Positions 28,729-37,688 of a stretch of 64,000 nucleotides of DNA are shown piece by piece; positions within the stretch are counted from its first letter, which is position 1; each line of letters begins with the position of its first letter. The translations under genes and the position numbers were made by a program. Below the pieces are notes generated by a model. That model searched no databases and had not been told where the DNA came from. It saw nothing but the letters and a program-made list of their open reading frames with translations. This DNA comes from Blastochloris sulfoviridis (lineage in GTDB: Bacteria > Pseudomonadota > Alphaproteobacteria > Rhizobiales > Xanthobacteraceae): positions 44,241-108,240 of the forward strand of contig NZ_VWPL01000012.1 in assembly GCF_008630065.1 (NCBI RefSeq). Reading direction: 5' to 3'.

Positions 28729-29862
28729 ATGCGCGCTCACACCGAGACGTTCTATGAGGTTATCCGCCGCCAGGGGATTTCACGACGCTCCTTCGTGAAA
28801 TTCTGCAGCCTGACGGCGGCCAGCCTCGGGCTGGGCTCGACCGGCGCCGCCAATCTGGCGCAGGCGCTGGAGACCAAGCCGCGCATCCCGGTGATCTGGA
28901 TGCATGGGCTGGAATGCACCTGCTGCACGGAGAGCTTCATCCGCTCGGCACATCCGCTGGCCAAGGACGTCATCCTGTCGATGATCTCGCTCGACTATGA
29001 CGACACCATCATGGCCGCCGCCGGCCACCAGGCCGAGGCGATCCTTCAGGAGACCCGGCAGAAGCACAAGGGCGGCTACATCCTCGCCGTCGAGGGCAAT
29101 CCGCCGCTCAACGAGGACGGCATGTTCTGCATCGACGGCGGCCGGCCGTTCGTCGAGCGCCTCAAGGAGATGGCGTCCGACTCGCTGGCGGTGGTCGCCT
29201 GGGGCTCGTGCGCCTCGTGGGGCTGCGTGCAGGCCGCCAAGCCCAACCCGACGCAGGCGGTGCCGATCGACAAGGTGATCCGCGACAAGCCGATCATCAA
29301 GGTGCCCGGCTGCCCGCCGATCGCCGAGGTGATGACCGGCGTCATCTCCTATGTGCTGATGTTCGGCACCCTGCCCGAGCTCGACCGCCAGGGGCGGCCG
29401 AAGATGTTCTATTCGCAGCGCATCCACGACAAATGCTACCGCCGGCCGCATTTCGACGCCGGCCAGTTCGTCGAGGCGTGGGACGACGAGGGCGCCCGCA
29501 AGGGCTATTGCCTCTACAAGATGGGCTGCAAGGGACCGACCACCTACAACGCCTGCTCGACCACGCGGTGGAACGGCGGCGTGTCGTTCCCGATCCAGTC
29601 GGGCCACGGCTGCATCGGCTGCTCGGAGGACGGGTTCTGGGACCAGGGCTCGTTCTATGACCGGCTGACCACCATCAACGCCTTCGGCGTCGAGGCCAAT
29701 GCCGATCAGGTGGGCCTCGCCGCGGCGGGCGTGGTCGGCGCCGGCATCGCCATCCACGCCGGCGTCACCGCCGTGCGTCGCCTGACGTCGAAAGCGGGCC
29801 CGGAGAAGCCTCCCGGCAATGGCAATGGCGCGACGGGCGCCTCCAATTCGACCGCCGGCTGA
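28729..29862 (+). CDS. hupS: Uptake [NiFe]-hydrogenase small subunit
   Basis: 377 residues. A Tat signal (ISRRSFVKF, twin Arg at 19-20) and a hydrophobic stretch precede the mature start. [20 protein letters not shown] and the C-terminal set ([39 protein letters not shown]) bind three Fe-S clusters. A C-terminal membrane anchor ([19 protein letters not shown]) holds the enzyme on the periplasmic side. It passes electrons from the NiFe site to cytochrome b. GGGGG lies before ATG 28729. The C-terminal Gly/Asn/Ser extension is unusually long but without motif. Confidence 0.95.
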   Translation: MRAHTETFYEVIRRQGISRRSFVKFCSLTAASLGLGSTGAANLAQALETKPRIPVIWMHGLECTCCTESFIRSAHPLAKDVILSMISLDYDDTIMAAAGHQAEAILQETRQKHKGGYILAVEGNPPLNEDGMFCIDGGRPFVERLKEMASDSLAVVAWGSCASWGCVQAAKPNPTQAVPIDKVIRDKPIIKVPGCPPIAEVMTGVISYVLMFGTLPELDRQGRPKMFYSQRIHDKCYRRPHFDAGQFVEAWDDEGARKGYCLYKMGCKGPTTYNACSTTRWNGGVSFPIQSGHGCIGCSEDGFWDQGSFYDRLTTINAFGVEANADQVGLAAAGVVGAGIAIHAGVTAVRRLTSKAGPEKPPGNGNGATGASNSTAG

Positions 29863-29879
29863 CAACAGGGGGCATCGCC

Positions 29880-31670
29880 ATGGGCATCCAGACTCCGAAC
29901 GGCTTCACGCTCGACAACTCCGGCAAGCGCGTCGTCGTCGATCCGGTCACCCGCATCGAGGGCCATCTGCGCGTCGAGGTGAACGTCGACGACCAGAACG
30001 TCATCCGCAACGCGGTCTCCACCGGCACGATGTGGCGCGGCATCGAGGTGATCCTCAAGGGCCGCGACCCGCGCGACGCCTGGGCCTTCACCCAGCGCAT
30101 CTGCGGCGTGTGCACCGGCACCCACGCGCTGACCTCGGTGCGCGCGGTCGAGAACGCGCTCGGCATCGCGATCCCGGAGAACGCCAACACCATCCGCAAC
30201 ATCATGCAGCTGGCCCTGTATGTGCAGGACCATCTGGTGCACTTCTATCACCTGCACGCGCTCGACTGGGTGGACGTGGTGTCGGCGCTGAAGGCCGATC
30301 CCAAGGCGACGTCCGAGCTGGCGCAGTCGATCTCGCCCTGGCCGATGTCCTCGCCCGGCTACTTCAAGGATCTGCAGCTCCGGCTCGCCAAGTTCGTCGA
30401 GTCCGGCCAGCTCGGGCCGTTCAAGAACGGCTATTGGGGCCACCCCGCCTACAAGCTGCCGCCGGAAGCGAACCTGATGGCGGTGGCGCACTATCTGGAG
30501 GCGCTCGACTTCCAGAAGGAGATCGTCAAGATCCACACCGTCTTCGGCGGCAAGAACCCGCATCCGAACTGGCTGGTCGGCGGCATGCCGTGCTCGATCA
30601 ATGTCGACGGCGACGGCGCGGTCGGCGCGATCAATATCGAGCGGCTCAATCTCGTCTCGTCGATCATCGACCGTGCGATCGCCTTCATCGACCAGGTCTA
30701 TCTTCCCGACCTTGCGGCGATCGCCAGCTTCTACAAGGACTGGCTCCACGGTGGCGGGCTGTCGTCGAAGGCGGTGATGTCGTACGGCGACATCCCGGAA
30801 TACGCCAACGACTATTCCGACAAGAGCCTGCTGCTGCCGCGCGGCGTCATCATCGACGGCAATCTGAAGGAGATCCACCCGGTCGATCTCCACGCGCCCG
30901 ACCAGATCCAGGAATACGTCGTCCACTCCTGGTACAAGTACCCCGACGAAGCCAAGGGCCTGCATCCCTATGACGGCGTGACCGAGCCGAACTTCGTGCT
31001 CGGGCCGAACACCCAGGGCACCCGCACCAACATCGAGGCGATCGACGAGGCGGCGAAATATTCCTGGCTCAAGGCGCCGCGCTGGAAGGGCCACGCCGTC
31101 GAGGTCGGGCCGCTCGCCCGCTACATCATCGGCTATGCGCAGGGCAAGCCCGAGTTCAAGGAGCCGGCCGAGAAGCTGCTCACCGATCTCGGCCTGCCGG
31201 TCACCGCGCTGTTCTCGACGCTCGGGCGCACCGCGGCGCGCGGCCTGGAGTGCCAGTGGGCGGCGCACAAGCTGCGCCATTTCCAGGACAAGCTGGTCGC
31301 CTCGATCAAGGCCGGGCAGCTCGACACCGCCAATGTCCAGAACTGGGATCCGGCAACCTGGCCGAAGGCGGCCAAGGGTGCGGGCTTCACCGAGGCGCCG
31401 CGCGGCGCGCTGGCGCACTGGATCCGGATCAAGGACACCAAGATCGACAATTACCAGTGCGTGGTGCCGACCACCTGGAACGGCAGCCCGCGTGATGCGA
31501 ACGGCAATATCGGCGCCTTCGAGGCGGCGTTGCTCGGCACGCCGATGGCCGATCCCAACCAGCCGCTCGAAATCATCCGCACGCTGCATTCGTTCGATCC
31601 CTGCCTCGCCTGTTCCACCCACGTGATGAGCGAGGACGGGCAGGAGATGGCGACGGTCACCGTTCGCTGA
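29880..31670 (+). CDS. hupL: Uptake [NiFe]-hydrogenase large subunit
   Basis: 596 residues. [10 protein letters not shown] (Cys75, Cys78) and DPCLACSTH (Cys575, Cys578) supply the four thiolates of the NiFe centre. The precursor ends with 15 residues after His581, VMSEDGQ.., which HupD removes after nickel insertion. It catalyses H2 to 2 H+ and 2 e-. It has no signal peptide and is carried out of the cell together with HupS. The gene begins 17 bp after hupS. Confidence 0.96.
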   Translation: MGIQTPNGFTLDNSGKRVVVDPVTRIEGHLRVEVNVDDQNVIRNAVSTGTMWRGIEVILKGRDPRDAWAFTQRICGVCTGTHALTSVRAVENALGIAIPENANTIRNIMQLALYVQDHLVHFYHLHALDWVDVVSALKADPKATSELAQSISPWPMSSPGYFKDLQLRLAKFVESGQLGPFKNGYWGHPAYKLPPEANLMAVAHYLEALDFQKEIVKIHTVFGGKNPHPNWLVGGMPCSINVDGDGAVGAINIERLNLVSSIIDRAIAFIDQVYLPDLAAIASFYKDWLHGGGLSSKAVMSYGDIPEYANDYSDKSLLLPRGVIIDGNLKEIHPVDLHAPDQIQEYVVHSWYKYPDEAKGLHPYDGVTEPNFVLGPNTQGTRTNIEAIDEAAKYSWLKAPRWKGHAVEVGPLARYIIGYAQGKPEFKEPAEKLLTDLGLPVTALFSTLGRTAARGLECQWAAHKLRHFQDKLVASIKAGQLDTANVQNWDPATWPKAAKGAGFTEAPRGALAHWIRIKDTKIDNYQCVVPTTWNGSPRDANGNIGAFEAALLGTPMADPNQPLEIIRTLHSFDPCLACSTHVMSEDGQEMATVTVR

Positions 31671-31724
31671 CGCGCGTCCGACGCGTCGTTGGGAACATGG
31701 TCATTGGTGTCGAGGGGAAAACCC

Positions 31725-32510
31725 ATGACGCAAGTCAGCGAGCTTGAGGGTCTTACCGGCAAGGGCGGGCGCGGCAGTGCCACGGTGGCGCGCGTCGGCG
31801 CGCTGCAGGGCGCGATCGACAGCCATGGCGAGCGCGCCGCCCGCCGCCAGACGGTCTATGTGTATCAGGCGCCGGTGCGGCTGTGGCACTGGGTGACGGC
31901 GCTCTGCATCGTCGTGCTGTGCGTGACCGGCTATCTGATCGGCGCGCCGCTGCCGACGCTGTCCGGCGAGGCGAGCAACCACTATCTGATGGGCTATATC
32001 CGCTTCGCCCATTTCGCCGCCGGCTACGTGCTCGCCGTCGGCTTCGTGTTCCGGCTCTACTGGGCCTTCGTCGGCAACCGCTATTCCCGCCAGATCTGGA
32101 TGATCCCGGTGTGGCGGCGGCTGTGGTGGTGGGGCCTGTTCTACGAGCTGAAGTGGTATCTCTTCCTCGTCCGCGATCCGAAGAAATACATCGGCCACAA
32201 TCCGCTCGGCCACGCGGCGATGTTCACCTACATGCTCGTGCTGGCCTTCATGATCTGCACCGGCTTCGCGCTCTATTCGCAGGGCGCGGGCGCCGGCAGC
32301 TGGCAGGCGGCGATGTTCGGATGGGTGTTCGACATCTGGCCGAACTCGCAGGAGGTCCACACCTGGCACCGCCTCGGCATGTGGTCGATCGTCATCTTCT
32401 TCATCGTCCACGTCTACGCCGCGGTGCGCGAGGACATCCTGTCGCGCCAGAGCATGATCTCGTCGATCGTGTCGGGCGAGCGCGTGTTCCGCGACGATTT
32501 CCGGGATTGA
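31725..32510 (+). CDS. hupC: Ni/Fe-hydrogenase b-type cytochrome subunit
   Basis: 261 residues from ATG 31725 (GAGGGG upstream). Four membrane helices are visible: VRLWHWVTALCIVVLC, FAHFAAGYVLAVGF, AAMFTYMLVLAFMICTGF and WSIVIFFIVHVYAAV. Haem-ligand histidines lie within them (LWHW, FAHF, HTWHRLG). It transfers electrons from HupSL to quinone. The N-terminal ~30 residues before the first helix are longer than usual and low in complexity. Confidence 0.94.
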   Translation: MTQVSELEGLTGKGGRGSATVARVGALQGAIDSHGERAARRQTVYVYQAPVRLWHWVTALCIVVLCVTGYLIGAPLPTLSGEASNHYLMGYIRFAHFAAGYVLAVGFVFRLYWAFVGNRYSRQIWMIPVWRRLWWWGLFYELKWYLFLVRDPKKYIGHNPLGHAAMFTYMLVLAFMICTGFALYSQGAGAGSWQAAMFGWVFDIWPNSQEVHTWHRLGMWSIVIFFIVHVYAAVREDILSRQSMISSIVSGERVFRDDFRD

Positions 32511-32513
32511 GCC

Positions 32514-33089
32514 GTGAGCGAGGCTTCCGCCGTCAAGACACTGGTTCTCGGCATCGGCAACATCCTGTGGGGCGACGAGGCGTTCGGCGTGCGGGCGGTG
32601 GAGGCCTTCCACCGCCGCTATGCGGTGGGCGGCGACGTCACGGTGCTCGACGGCGGCACGCAGGGGCTCTACCTCGTCGATGTCGTGCAGGAGGCAGAGC
32701 AGCTTCTGGTGTTCGACGCCATCGACTATGGGCTCAAGCCCGGCACGCTGAAGATCGTGCGCGACGGCGACGTGCCGAAATTCACCGGCGCCAAGAAGAT
32801 GAGCCTGCACCAGACCGGCTTCCAGGAGGTGCTGAGCGCGGTCGACCTGCTCGGCCGCTATCCGCGGCGCCTCGCGCTGGTCGGCTGCCAGCCGCTCGAC
32901 CTGGAGAACTGGGGCGGGCCGCTCACCGACCCGGTGCGCGAGGCCATCGGCCCGGCGCTGGAGGCCGCGCGCGACATTCTCCTCGGCTGGGGGGTGCCGG
33001 TGCGGGCGCGCGAGGAGGGAGCCGCCGTCGACGGCCTCCTCGCCCACGACATCGACATCGCCGCCTTCGAACGCCGCACGGCATGGTGA
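32514..33089 (+). CDS. hupD: Hydrogenase maturation protease
   Basis: 191 residues. VLGIGNILWGDEAFGVRAVE (Glu22), LVFDAIDYG and MSLHQTGFQE carry the three nickel-binding residues (Glu, Asp, His) of the HupD/HyaD family. It cleaves the C-terminal 15 residues of HupL after nickel insertion. GTG start 3 bp after the hupC stop. An alternative would be a few codons inside, but the family N-terminus fits this one. Confidence 0.94.
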   Translation: MSEASAVKTLVLGIGNILWGDEAFGVRAVEAFHRRYAVGGDVTVLDGGTQGLYLVDVVQEAEQLLVFDAIDYGLKPGTLKIVRDGDVPKFTGAKKMSLHQTGFQEVLSAVDLLGRYPRRLALVGCQPLDLENWGGPLTDPVREAIGPALEAARDILLGWGVPVRAREEGAAVDGLLAHDIDIAAFERRTAW

Positions 33090-33095
33090 GAGCAG

Positions 33096-33416
33096 ATGTG
33101 TATCGGACTTCCCATGCGGATCGTGCTGGGCGGCGAATTCACCGCCGCCTGCGAACGGCGCGGCGAGACGCAGGCGGTGTCGCTGGCGCTGGTCGGCCCG
33201 CAGCAGGTCGGCACCCACGTGCTGGTGCATCTCGGCGCGGCGGTGCGGGTGCTCGGCGCCGAGGAGGCGCAGCGCATCGACGACGCGCTGGATGGCGTTG
33301 CGGCAGCGCTGCAGGGGCGCGCCTTCGACCATCTGTTCGCCGACCTGATCGACCGCGAGCCGCAACTGCCAGACTTCCTTGCCGCAGGACGCGGTGGACA
33401 TTCATCCGGCAAGTGA
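33096..33416 (+). CDS. hupF: HypC/HupF-family hydrogenase chaperone
   Basis: 106 residues. MCIGLPMRI at the N-terminus is the HypC-family start with the essential Cys2, and the beta-barrel core (HVLVHLGAAVRVL) follows. The C-terminal extension (DLIDREPQLPDFLAA) is typical for HupF and absent from HypC. It stabilises the large subunit during maturation, in particular under oxygen. A 102-bp spacer without a gene follows. Confidence 0.9.
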   Translation: MCIGLPMRIVLGGEFTAACERRGETQAVSLALVGPQQVGTHVLVHLGAAVRVLGAEEAQRIDDALDGVAAALQGRAFDHLFADLIDREPQLPDFLAAGRGGHSSGK

Positions 33417-33518
33417 TCATCCTGGGGTGGAAGAGCACTTTCTACCGCGCGATGTTTTTCGCCGACCCTGAACGGGCGCACCAAGACGCCCGCAAAGCGA
33501 CTCTTCGGGAGGACTGCG

Positions 33519-33965
33519 ATGACGTCCACGCCCCTCGCGGCGTTGGCGACCCGCCATGGGCTGGCGGAGGTCGACAGCCGCAACATTGACGCGTTCCTGG
33601 CCGCCGAAGGCGAGCCGCCGCACGCCTTGCTGTTCTTCACCGGCGACCCTTTGGTGCGTCCCGAGGCGGCCGACGTGGCGGTGGCGTTGCCCGAGCTGCT
33701 GGCCGTCTTTCGCGGCCGGCTGCGCGCGGCGGTGATCGCGCGCGGCAGCGAAGATGCGCTCAAGGTGCGCTTCCATGTCGCGATGCTGCCGAGCCTCGTG
33801 CTGGTGCGCGGCACCGAGACGCTCGGCGTGCTGGCCCGCATCCGCACCTGGCCCGATTATGTCGCGCGCATCTCCGCCTGGCTCGACCCGGCGACGCCGG
33901 CAATGGCACGGGCGGCGGGCCCGCGCGTCGCCTTCACCTTTTCCGGGCAGGGGAGCCAGACATGA
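33519..33965 (+). CDS. hupG: Hydrogenase expression protein HupG/HyaE (thioredoxin-like)
   Basis: 148 residues of HyaE/HupG family length. It has a thioredoxin-like fold without the CxxC pair (ALLFFTGDP, then VRFHVAMLPSLVLVRG, where MLPS stands for the cis-Pro loop). It is thought to assist the small subunit before Tat export. The start ATG follows GGGAGGA. The stop overlaps the hupH ATG (ATGA). Confidence 0.86.
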   Translation: MTSTPLAALATRHGLAEVDSRNIDAFLAAEGEPPHALLFFTGDPLVRPEAADVAVALPELLAVFRGRLRAAVIARGSEDALKVRFHVAMLPSLVLVRGTETLGVLARIRTWPDYVARISAWLDPATPAMARAAGPRVAFTFSGQGSQT

Positions 33966-34816
33966 AGGCCGCGTCGCTTGCCGACCTCGCCGCTCCCAAC
34001 GGCACCGCGTCCCCGCTCGCCAATGGCGGCAAATTCACGCCGCTGCTGACGGCTGCGAACGGCGAGGGCTTGGCCATGCGATCGCCGCGCATCGCGGCGC
34101 TGCTGCCGCTGATGATCGAGGCGCTGGCGACGCAGGATGCGGACCGGCCGGGCCACCTGTTCGATCTCGACGGGCTCGACGCGGCCGAGCTTGAGCTGAT
34201 CGCAGGGGTGATCGGTGCGGGCGAGGTCTCGGCCACCGTCGCGCTGCCCGATGGCGTCGTCGCCCAGATTCACGAGTCGGTGATGGCCGGCCTGTGGCGG
34301 GTGCGCTTCACCGGCGCCGACGGCCGGCTGGTGGCCGACTATCTGGAGGTGGGGGCGATCCCCGAGGCGGTGCGCCGTGCTGCGGCCATGACGCGGCGCG
34401 CGTTCAAGATCGGCACCACGCCGGCGGCCTCCCCCACCGCCCTGTCGCTGCTGTCCGAGATCGCCCAGCGCGCGGCGCAGCACGCGGCAAGCCAGAGCAT
34501 GGCGCAGCGCCCGGGCCTGCCCGGCCACACCATCACCTTGTCGCTGCTGCCGGTCTCGGACGCCGACATGGCCTTCCTGCACCAGACGCTCGGCGACGGG
34601 CCGGTGCAGATCGTCTCGCGCGGCCACGGCAGTTGCCGGGTTCTCGCCACCGCCACCCGCCACGTGTGGTCGGTGCAGTATTTCAACGCCTCCGGCGACC
34701 TCGTGCTCGATTCGCTGGAGATCGGCGACGTGCCGCCGGCCGCCTGCGCCGCCACCGAGGATTTCCGCGATTCGGCCGAGCGGCTGCGGCAGATCGAACA
34801 GGCCTATTTCACATGA
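33962..34816 (+). CDS. hupH: Hydrogenase expression protein HupH/HyaF
   Basis: 284 residues. PLLIEALA-like helix, then HTITLSLLPVSDADMAFL and GSCRVLATATRHVWSVQYFNASGDLVLDSLEIGDVP in the C-terminal half are characteristic for HupH. It acts in assembly of the Fe-S small subunit. Both ends overlap the neighbouring genes by 4 bp, so hupG-hupH-hupJ are translated together. Confidence 0.9.
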   Translation: MKAASLADLAAPNGTASPLANGGKFTPLLTAANGEGLAMRSPRIAALLPLMIEALATQDADRPGHLFDLDGLDAAELELIAGVIGAGEVSATVALPDGVVAQIHESVMAGLWRVRFTGADGRLVADYLEVGAIPEAVRRAAAMTRRAFKIGTTPAASPTALSLLSEIAQRAAQHAASQSMAQRPGLPGHTITLSLLPVSDADMAFLHQTLGDGPVQIVSRGHGSCRVLATATRHVWSVQYFNASGDLVLDSLEIGDVPPAACAATEDFRDSAERLRQIEQAYFT

Positions 34817-35283
34817 GCGCCGCGGCCATCGGCGAACGGCTTGCTTCGATCTATCGCGCCATCGCCGAAGGCGCGATGCGCGGCATGCCGATCTGCAATC
34901 GCGATCTCGAGGTGCAGGCGGTGGGATTTCGCGACCATGCCGGCCACGCGATCGGCGTCGTCGTCACGCCCTGGTTCATGAATATCGTGCTGGCCGAGGT
35001 CGAAGGCGGACCGGCGCTGCCGCCGGCCCGCTTCGGCGACAGCCGCGCGGTCTCGCTTCCGGCCGGACGCATCGAGGTCACCGTCGGCGAGCTGGACGGC
35101 ATCGGCCGGCTCGATGCCGCCTCGCTGTTCTCGCCGATGTTCGGCTTCGCCGATCCTGCGGCGACGCACCAGACCGCGACGGCTGCCATGGCGGCGCTGT
35201 TCAAGCCGGACGGATACGATGTGCCGCCGCCGGCGCGCGACCGCCGCGCGCTGCTGTTCGGCCGCGGGAGCAGCGCGCCATGA
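34813..35283 (+). CDS. hupJ: [NiFe]-hydrogenase assembly chaperone HybE/HupJ
   Basis: 156 residues. MPICNRDLEVQAVGF and VVVTPWFMNIVL are the HybE-family core, and FSPMFGFADPAATHQTA follows. It guides large and small subunits together before Tat export. The rubredoxin gene hupI, which often precedes hupJ, is missing here: hupH runs directly into hupJ by overlap. Confidence 0.9.
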   Translation: MSAAAIGERLASIYRAIAEGAMRGMPICNRDLEVQAVGFRDHAGHAIGVVVTPWFMNIVLAEVEGGPALPPARFGDSRAVSLPAGRIEVTVGELDGIGRLDAASLFSPMFGFADPAATHQTATAAMAALFKPDGYDVPPPARDRRALLFGRGSSAP

Positions 35284-36356
35284 CCCCGCTGCTCGACGGA
35301 CATGTGCGGATCGCGGCGATTATCGCCGATGGCGCCGTCCTCGATGCCACGGTCGCCTGCCACCGGCCGCGCGGCGTCGGCGCGGCGCTGACCCCCCCGC
35401 CGGCCGCCGAGATCCCGGCCATCGCCGGGCGGCTGTTCGCGCTGTGCAGCGTCTCGCAATCGGCCGCGGCGCGCGCAGCCTTGGCGGCGGCGGGCGCGGC
35501 GGTGGAAACCGGTGATCCGGCCGAGACCCATGCCGCGCTGGCGGCCGAGCGCCTTGCCGAGCATCTGCGCGCCACCGTGCTGGGTCTCGGCGGCGCGGTG
35601 CCGCCGACGCGGGAGGAGGCCGCGGCCGTGCGCACGGTGCTGGCCCGCCCCGAACAGCCGGCGCGCGAGGCGCTCGAACGTCTCGGCCTCGGGCCGGACG
35701 CGCCACCGTTTGGACCGCAGGCCGGTGCTCCCGCCCAAAGCTGGGCCGCTCGCCTGATGGCGTTTGCCGCCGCCCTCGATGCCGGGCCGCTCGATGCGAG
35801 TCCTGGTGTCGTCGATGCGCTGACGGCCGCCGACGACGCGGCGGTGGCTGCCGCTCTGCTGGAGGCGGGCGACGCCTTCGCGGGCGAGCCGCATCTGCCG
35901 GGCCGGCGGCCGGAAGCCGGCCCGCTGGCACGCGCCGCCTGCCACCGGGACGCGACAGGCGGCGCGGCCCGCCTCGCCGCGCGATTTGCCGAGATCGCCG
36001 AGGTGGCGCGTGGCGGCACCGTCGCCGCCGGCCGATCCTGGATTCGCGCCGAGCAGCTTGCGCCCGGACTCGGTTTTGCGGCCGTCGAGAGCCCGCGCGG
36101 CCGGCTCCACCATGTGGCCGAGCTCGACCGGCAGGGGCGCGTCAAGCGCTATCTCATCCTCGCGCCGACCGAATGGAACTTCGCGCCGGAGGGCCCGTTC
36201 GCCCAGGCGCTGCGGCGGCTGCGCACGCCTGAGGATGCGGCGGCTGCCCGCGCCATCGAGGCGCTCGCCGCGCTGTTCGATCCGTGCGTCGCCTGCCGGG
36301 TTTCGGTCTCTCCCGCGCCGCCCGCCGAGATGGCCCAGGAGCTCATCCATGCATGA
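35280..36356 (+). CDS. hupK: Hydrogenase expression protein HupK
   Basis: 358 residues, Ala-rich. It resembles a degenerate large subunit: LFALCSVSQSAAA stands at the place of the L1 motif, and LFDPCVACRVS near the end is like the DPCxAC motif but lacks the final His. HupK is believed to act as scaffold for Fe(CN)2CO transfer to HupL. It overlaps hupJ by 4 bp and hypA by 8 bp. Confidence 0.84.
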   Translation: MTPLLDGHVRIAAIIADGAVLDATVACHRPRGVGAALTPPPAAEIPAIAGRLFALCSVSQSAAARAALAAAGAAVETGDPAETHAALAAERLAEHLRATVLGLGGAVPPTREEAAAVRTVLARPEQPAREALERLGLGPDAPPFGPQAGAPAQSWAARLMAFAAALDAGPLDASPGVVDALTAADDAAVAAALLEAGDAFAGEPHLPGRRPEAGPLARAACHRDATGGAARLAARFAEIAEVARGGTVAAGRSWIRAEQLAPGLGFAAVESPRGRLHHVAELDRQGRVKRYLILAPTEWNFAPEGPFAQALRRLRTPEDAAAARAIEALAALFDPCVACRVSVSPAPPAEMAQELIHA

Positions 36357-36690
36357 GATGGCCCTCACCGAGAGCGTGGTCGCGCTGGTGGAGGAGGCCG
36401 CCCGCAGCGAGGGCTTCTCGCGCACCAAGGCGATCGTGCTGGAGATCGGCCTGCTCGGCCATGTCGAGCCCGAGGCGATGCAGTTCTGCTTCGAGGCGGT
36501 CAGCCGCGGCACCATCGCCGAAGGGGCGCGGCTCGACATCATCCGCGTGGCCGGACAGGGCTGGTGCCTCGACTGCGGCAAGAGCGTGCCGCTCGCCGAG
36601 CGGTTCGGCGCCTGCCCCGAATGCGGGCGGCATCATGTGCAGATGACGGCGGGCGACGAGCTGCGCGTCAAGGAGCTGGAGGTCGAGTGA
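36349..36690 (+). CDS. hypA: Hydrogenase nickel incorporation protein HypA
   Basis: 113 residues. MHEMALTES contains His2, which with the N-terminal amine binds nickel. CLDCG and CPECG form the zinc site. It delivers nickel to HupL together with HypB. The ATG lies inside the end of hupK, and the stop overlaps the hypB ATG (TGATG). Confidence 0.96.
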   Translation: MHEMALTESVVALVEEAARSEGFSRTKAIVLEIGLLGHVEPEAMQFCFEAVSRGTIAEGARLDIIRVAGQGWCLDCGKSVPLAERFGACPECGRHHVQMTAGDELRVKELEVE

Positions 36691-37688
36691 TGTGCAAGGT
36701 CTGCGGCTGCGGCACGGCATCCATCGAAGGCAAGGAACCGGCGGCGCACGCTCCCAGCCAAGCGCATGCGCACACCCACGCGGACGGCACCCGCCACAGC
36801 CATGCGCACAGCCACAGCCATTCGCACGATCACGCGCACGATCATGAGCATGATCACGACCATCTGCATGATCACGACCACGTGCATCATCACGATCATG
36901 CGGAGGGCACGCACGACTACGGCGCCGGCCTTGCCGGCGTGCACGTGCCGGGGATGAGCCAGGAGCGCATCGTCCGCATCGAGCGCGACATCCTGGCCAA
37001 GAACAACGCCTATGCGCGCGCCAACCGGGCGCGGCTCGCCGCCCGCGGCGTCTTCGCGCTCAATCTCGTCTCGAGCCCCGGCTCCGGCAAGACGACGCTG
37101 CTGGAGCGCATCATCGCCGAGCTGTCGGGCCGGGTTCCGGTTGCCGTCATCGAGGGCGACCAGCAGACCGCCAATGACGCCCAGCGCATCCGCGCCACCG
37201 GTGCCCCCGCCATCCAGATCAACACCGGCAAGGGCTGCCACCTCGACGCCCACATGGTCGGGCATGCACTTGACGACTTGGCGCTGGACGATCTGGCGCT
37301 GGACGATCTGGCGCTCGACGGCCCGCCGCTCCGGGCCGGCGGCGTGCTGTTCATCGAGAATGTCGGCAATCTGGTATGCCCGGCGGCGTTCGATCTCGGC
37401 GAGGCGCACAAGGTGGTGGTGCTGTCGGTGACCGAAGGCGAGGACAAGCCGCTCAAATATCCCGACATGTTCGCGGCCGCCGACGTGATGCTGCTCAACA
37501 AGTCGGACCTGCTGCCCCATGTCGAGTTCGACGTCGCGGCCTGCATCGCCAATGCGCTCCGGGTCAATCCGCGCCTGAAGACGCTGGTGGTCTCGGCCCG
37601 CACCGGCGAGGGGCTGGCGGCGTTCATTGCCTTCATCGAGGCCGGCGTCGCCATGGCGCGGGCCGGCGCCAACGCAGCGGCAGGATGA
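36690..37688 (+). CDS. hypB: Hydrogenase nickel incorporation GTPase HypB
   Basis: 332 residues. MCKVCGCG at the N-terminus is the high-affinity nickel site. Residues 25-75 are a His/Asp-rich stretch with more than 20 His that can store nickel. GSGKTTLLE (P-loop), the ENVGNLVCP segment and NKSDLL (NKxD) form the GTPase. Residues about 194-212 contain LALDD three times, encoded by 15-bp tandem repeats at 37269-37313 that extend a loop beyond the usual length. It works with HypA and with the NikKMLQO supply encoded nearby. Confidence 0.96.
   Translation: MCKVCGCGTASIEGKEPAAHAPSQAHAHTHADGTRHSHAHSHSHSHDHAHDHEHDHDHLHDHDHVHHHDHAEGTHDYGAGLAGVHVPGMSQERIVRIERDILAKNNAYARANRARLAARGVFALNLVSSPGSGKTTLLERIIAELSGRVPVAVIEGDQQTANDAQRIRATGAPAIQINTGKGCHLDAHMVGHALDDLALDDLALDDLALDGPPLRAGGVLFIENVGNLVCPAAFDLGEAHKVVVLSVTEGEDKPLKYPDMFAAADVMLLNKSDLLPHVEFDVAACIANALRVNPRLKTLVVSARTGEGLAAFIAFIEAGVAMARAGANAAAG
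37269..37322 (+). repeat. 15-bp tandem repeat inside hypB
   Basis: Three units of the form CTGGACGATCTGGCG (the first diverged, the second and third identical) plus a partial fourth. They keep the frame and encode LDDLA repeats. The number could change by slippage without breaking the gene. Confidence 0.8.

Noticed and set aside
29706..33401. Long minus-strand frames opposite hupL, hupC and hupD
   Set aside because: They have no recognisable protein features, and the plus-strand hydrogenase genes account for the whole region.
33417..33518. Possible small gene between hupF and hupG (MFFADPERAHQDARKA..)
   Set aside because: The frame runs on into hupG in the wrong frame, lacks a ribosome binding site and has no counterpart in known hup clusters.
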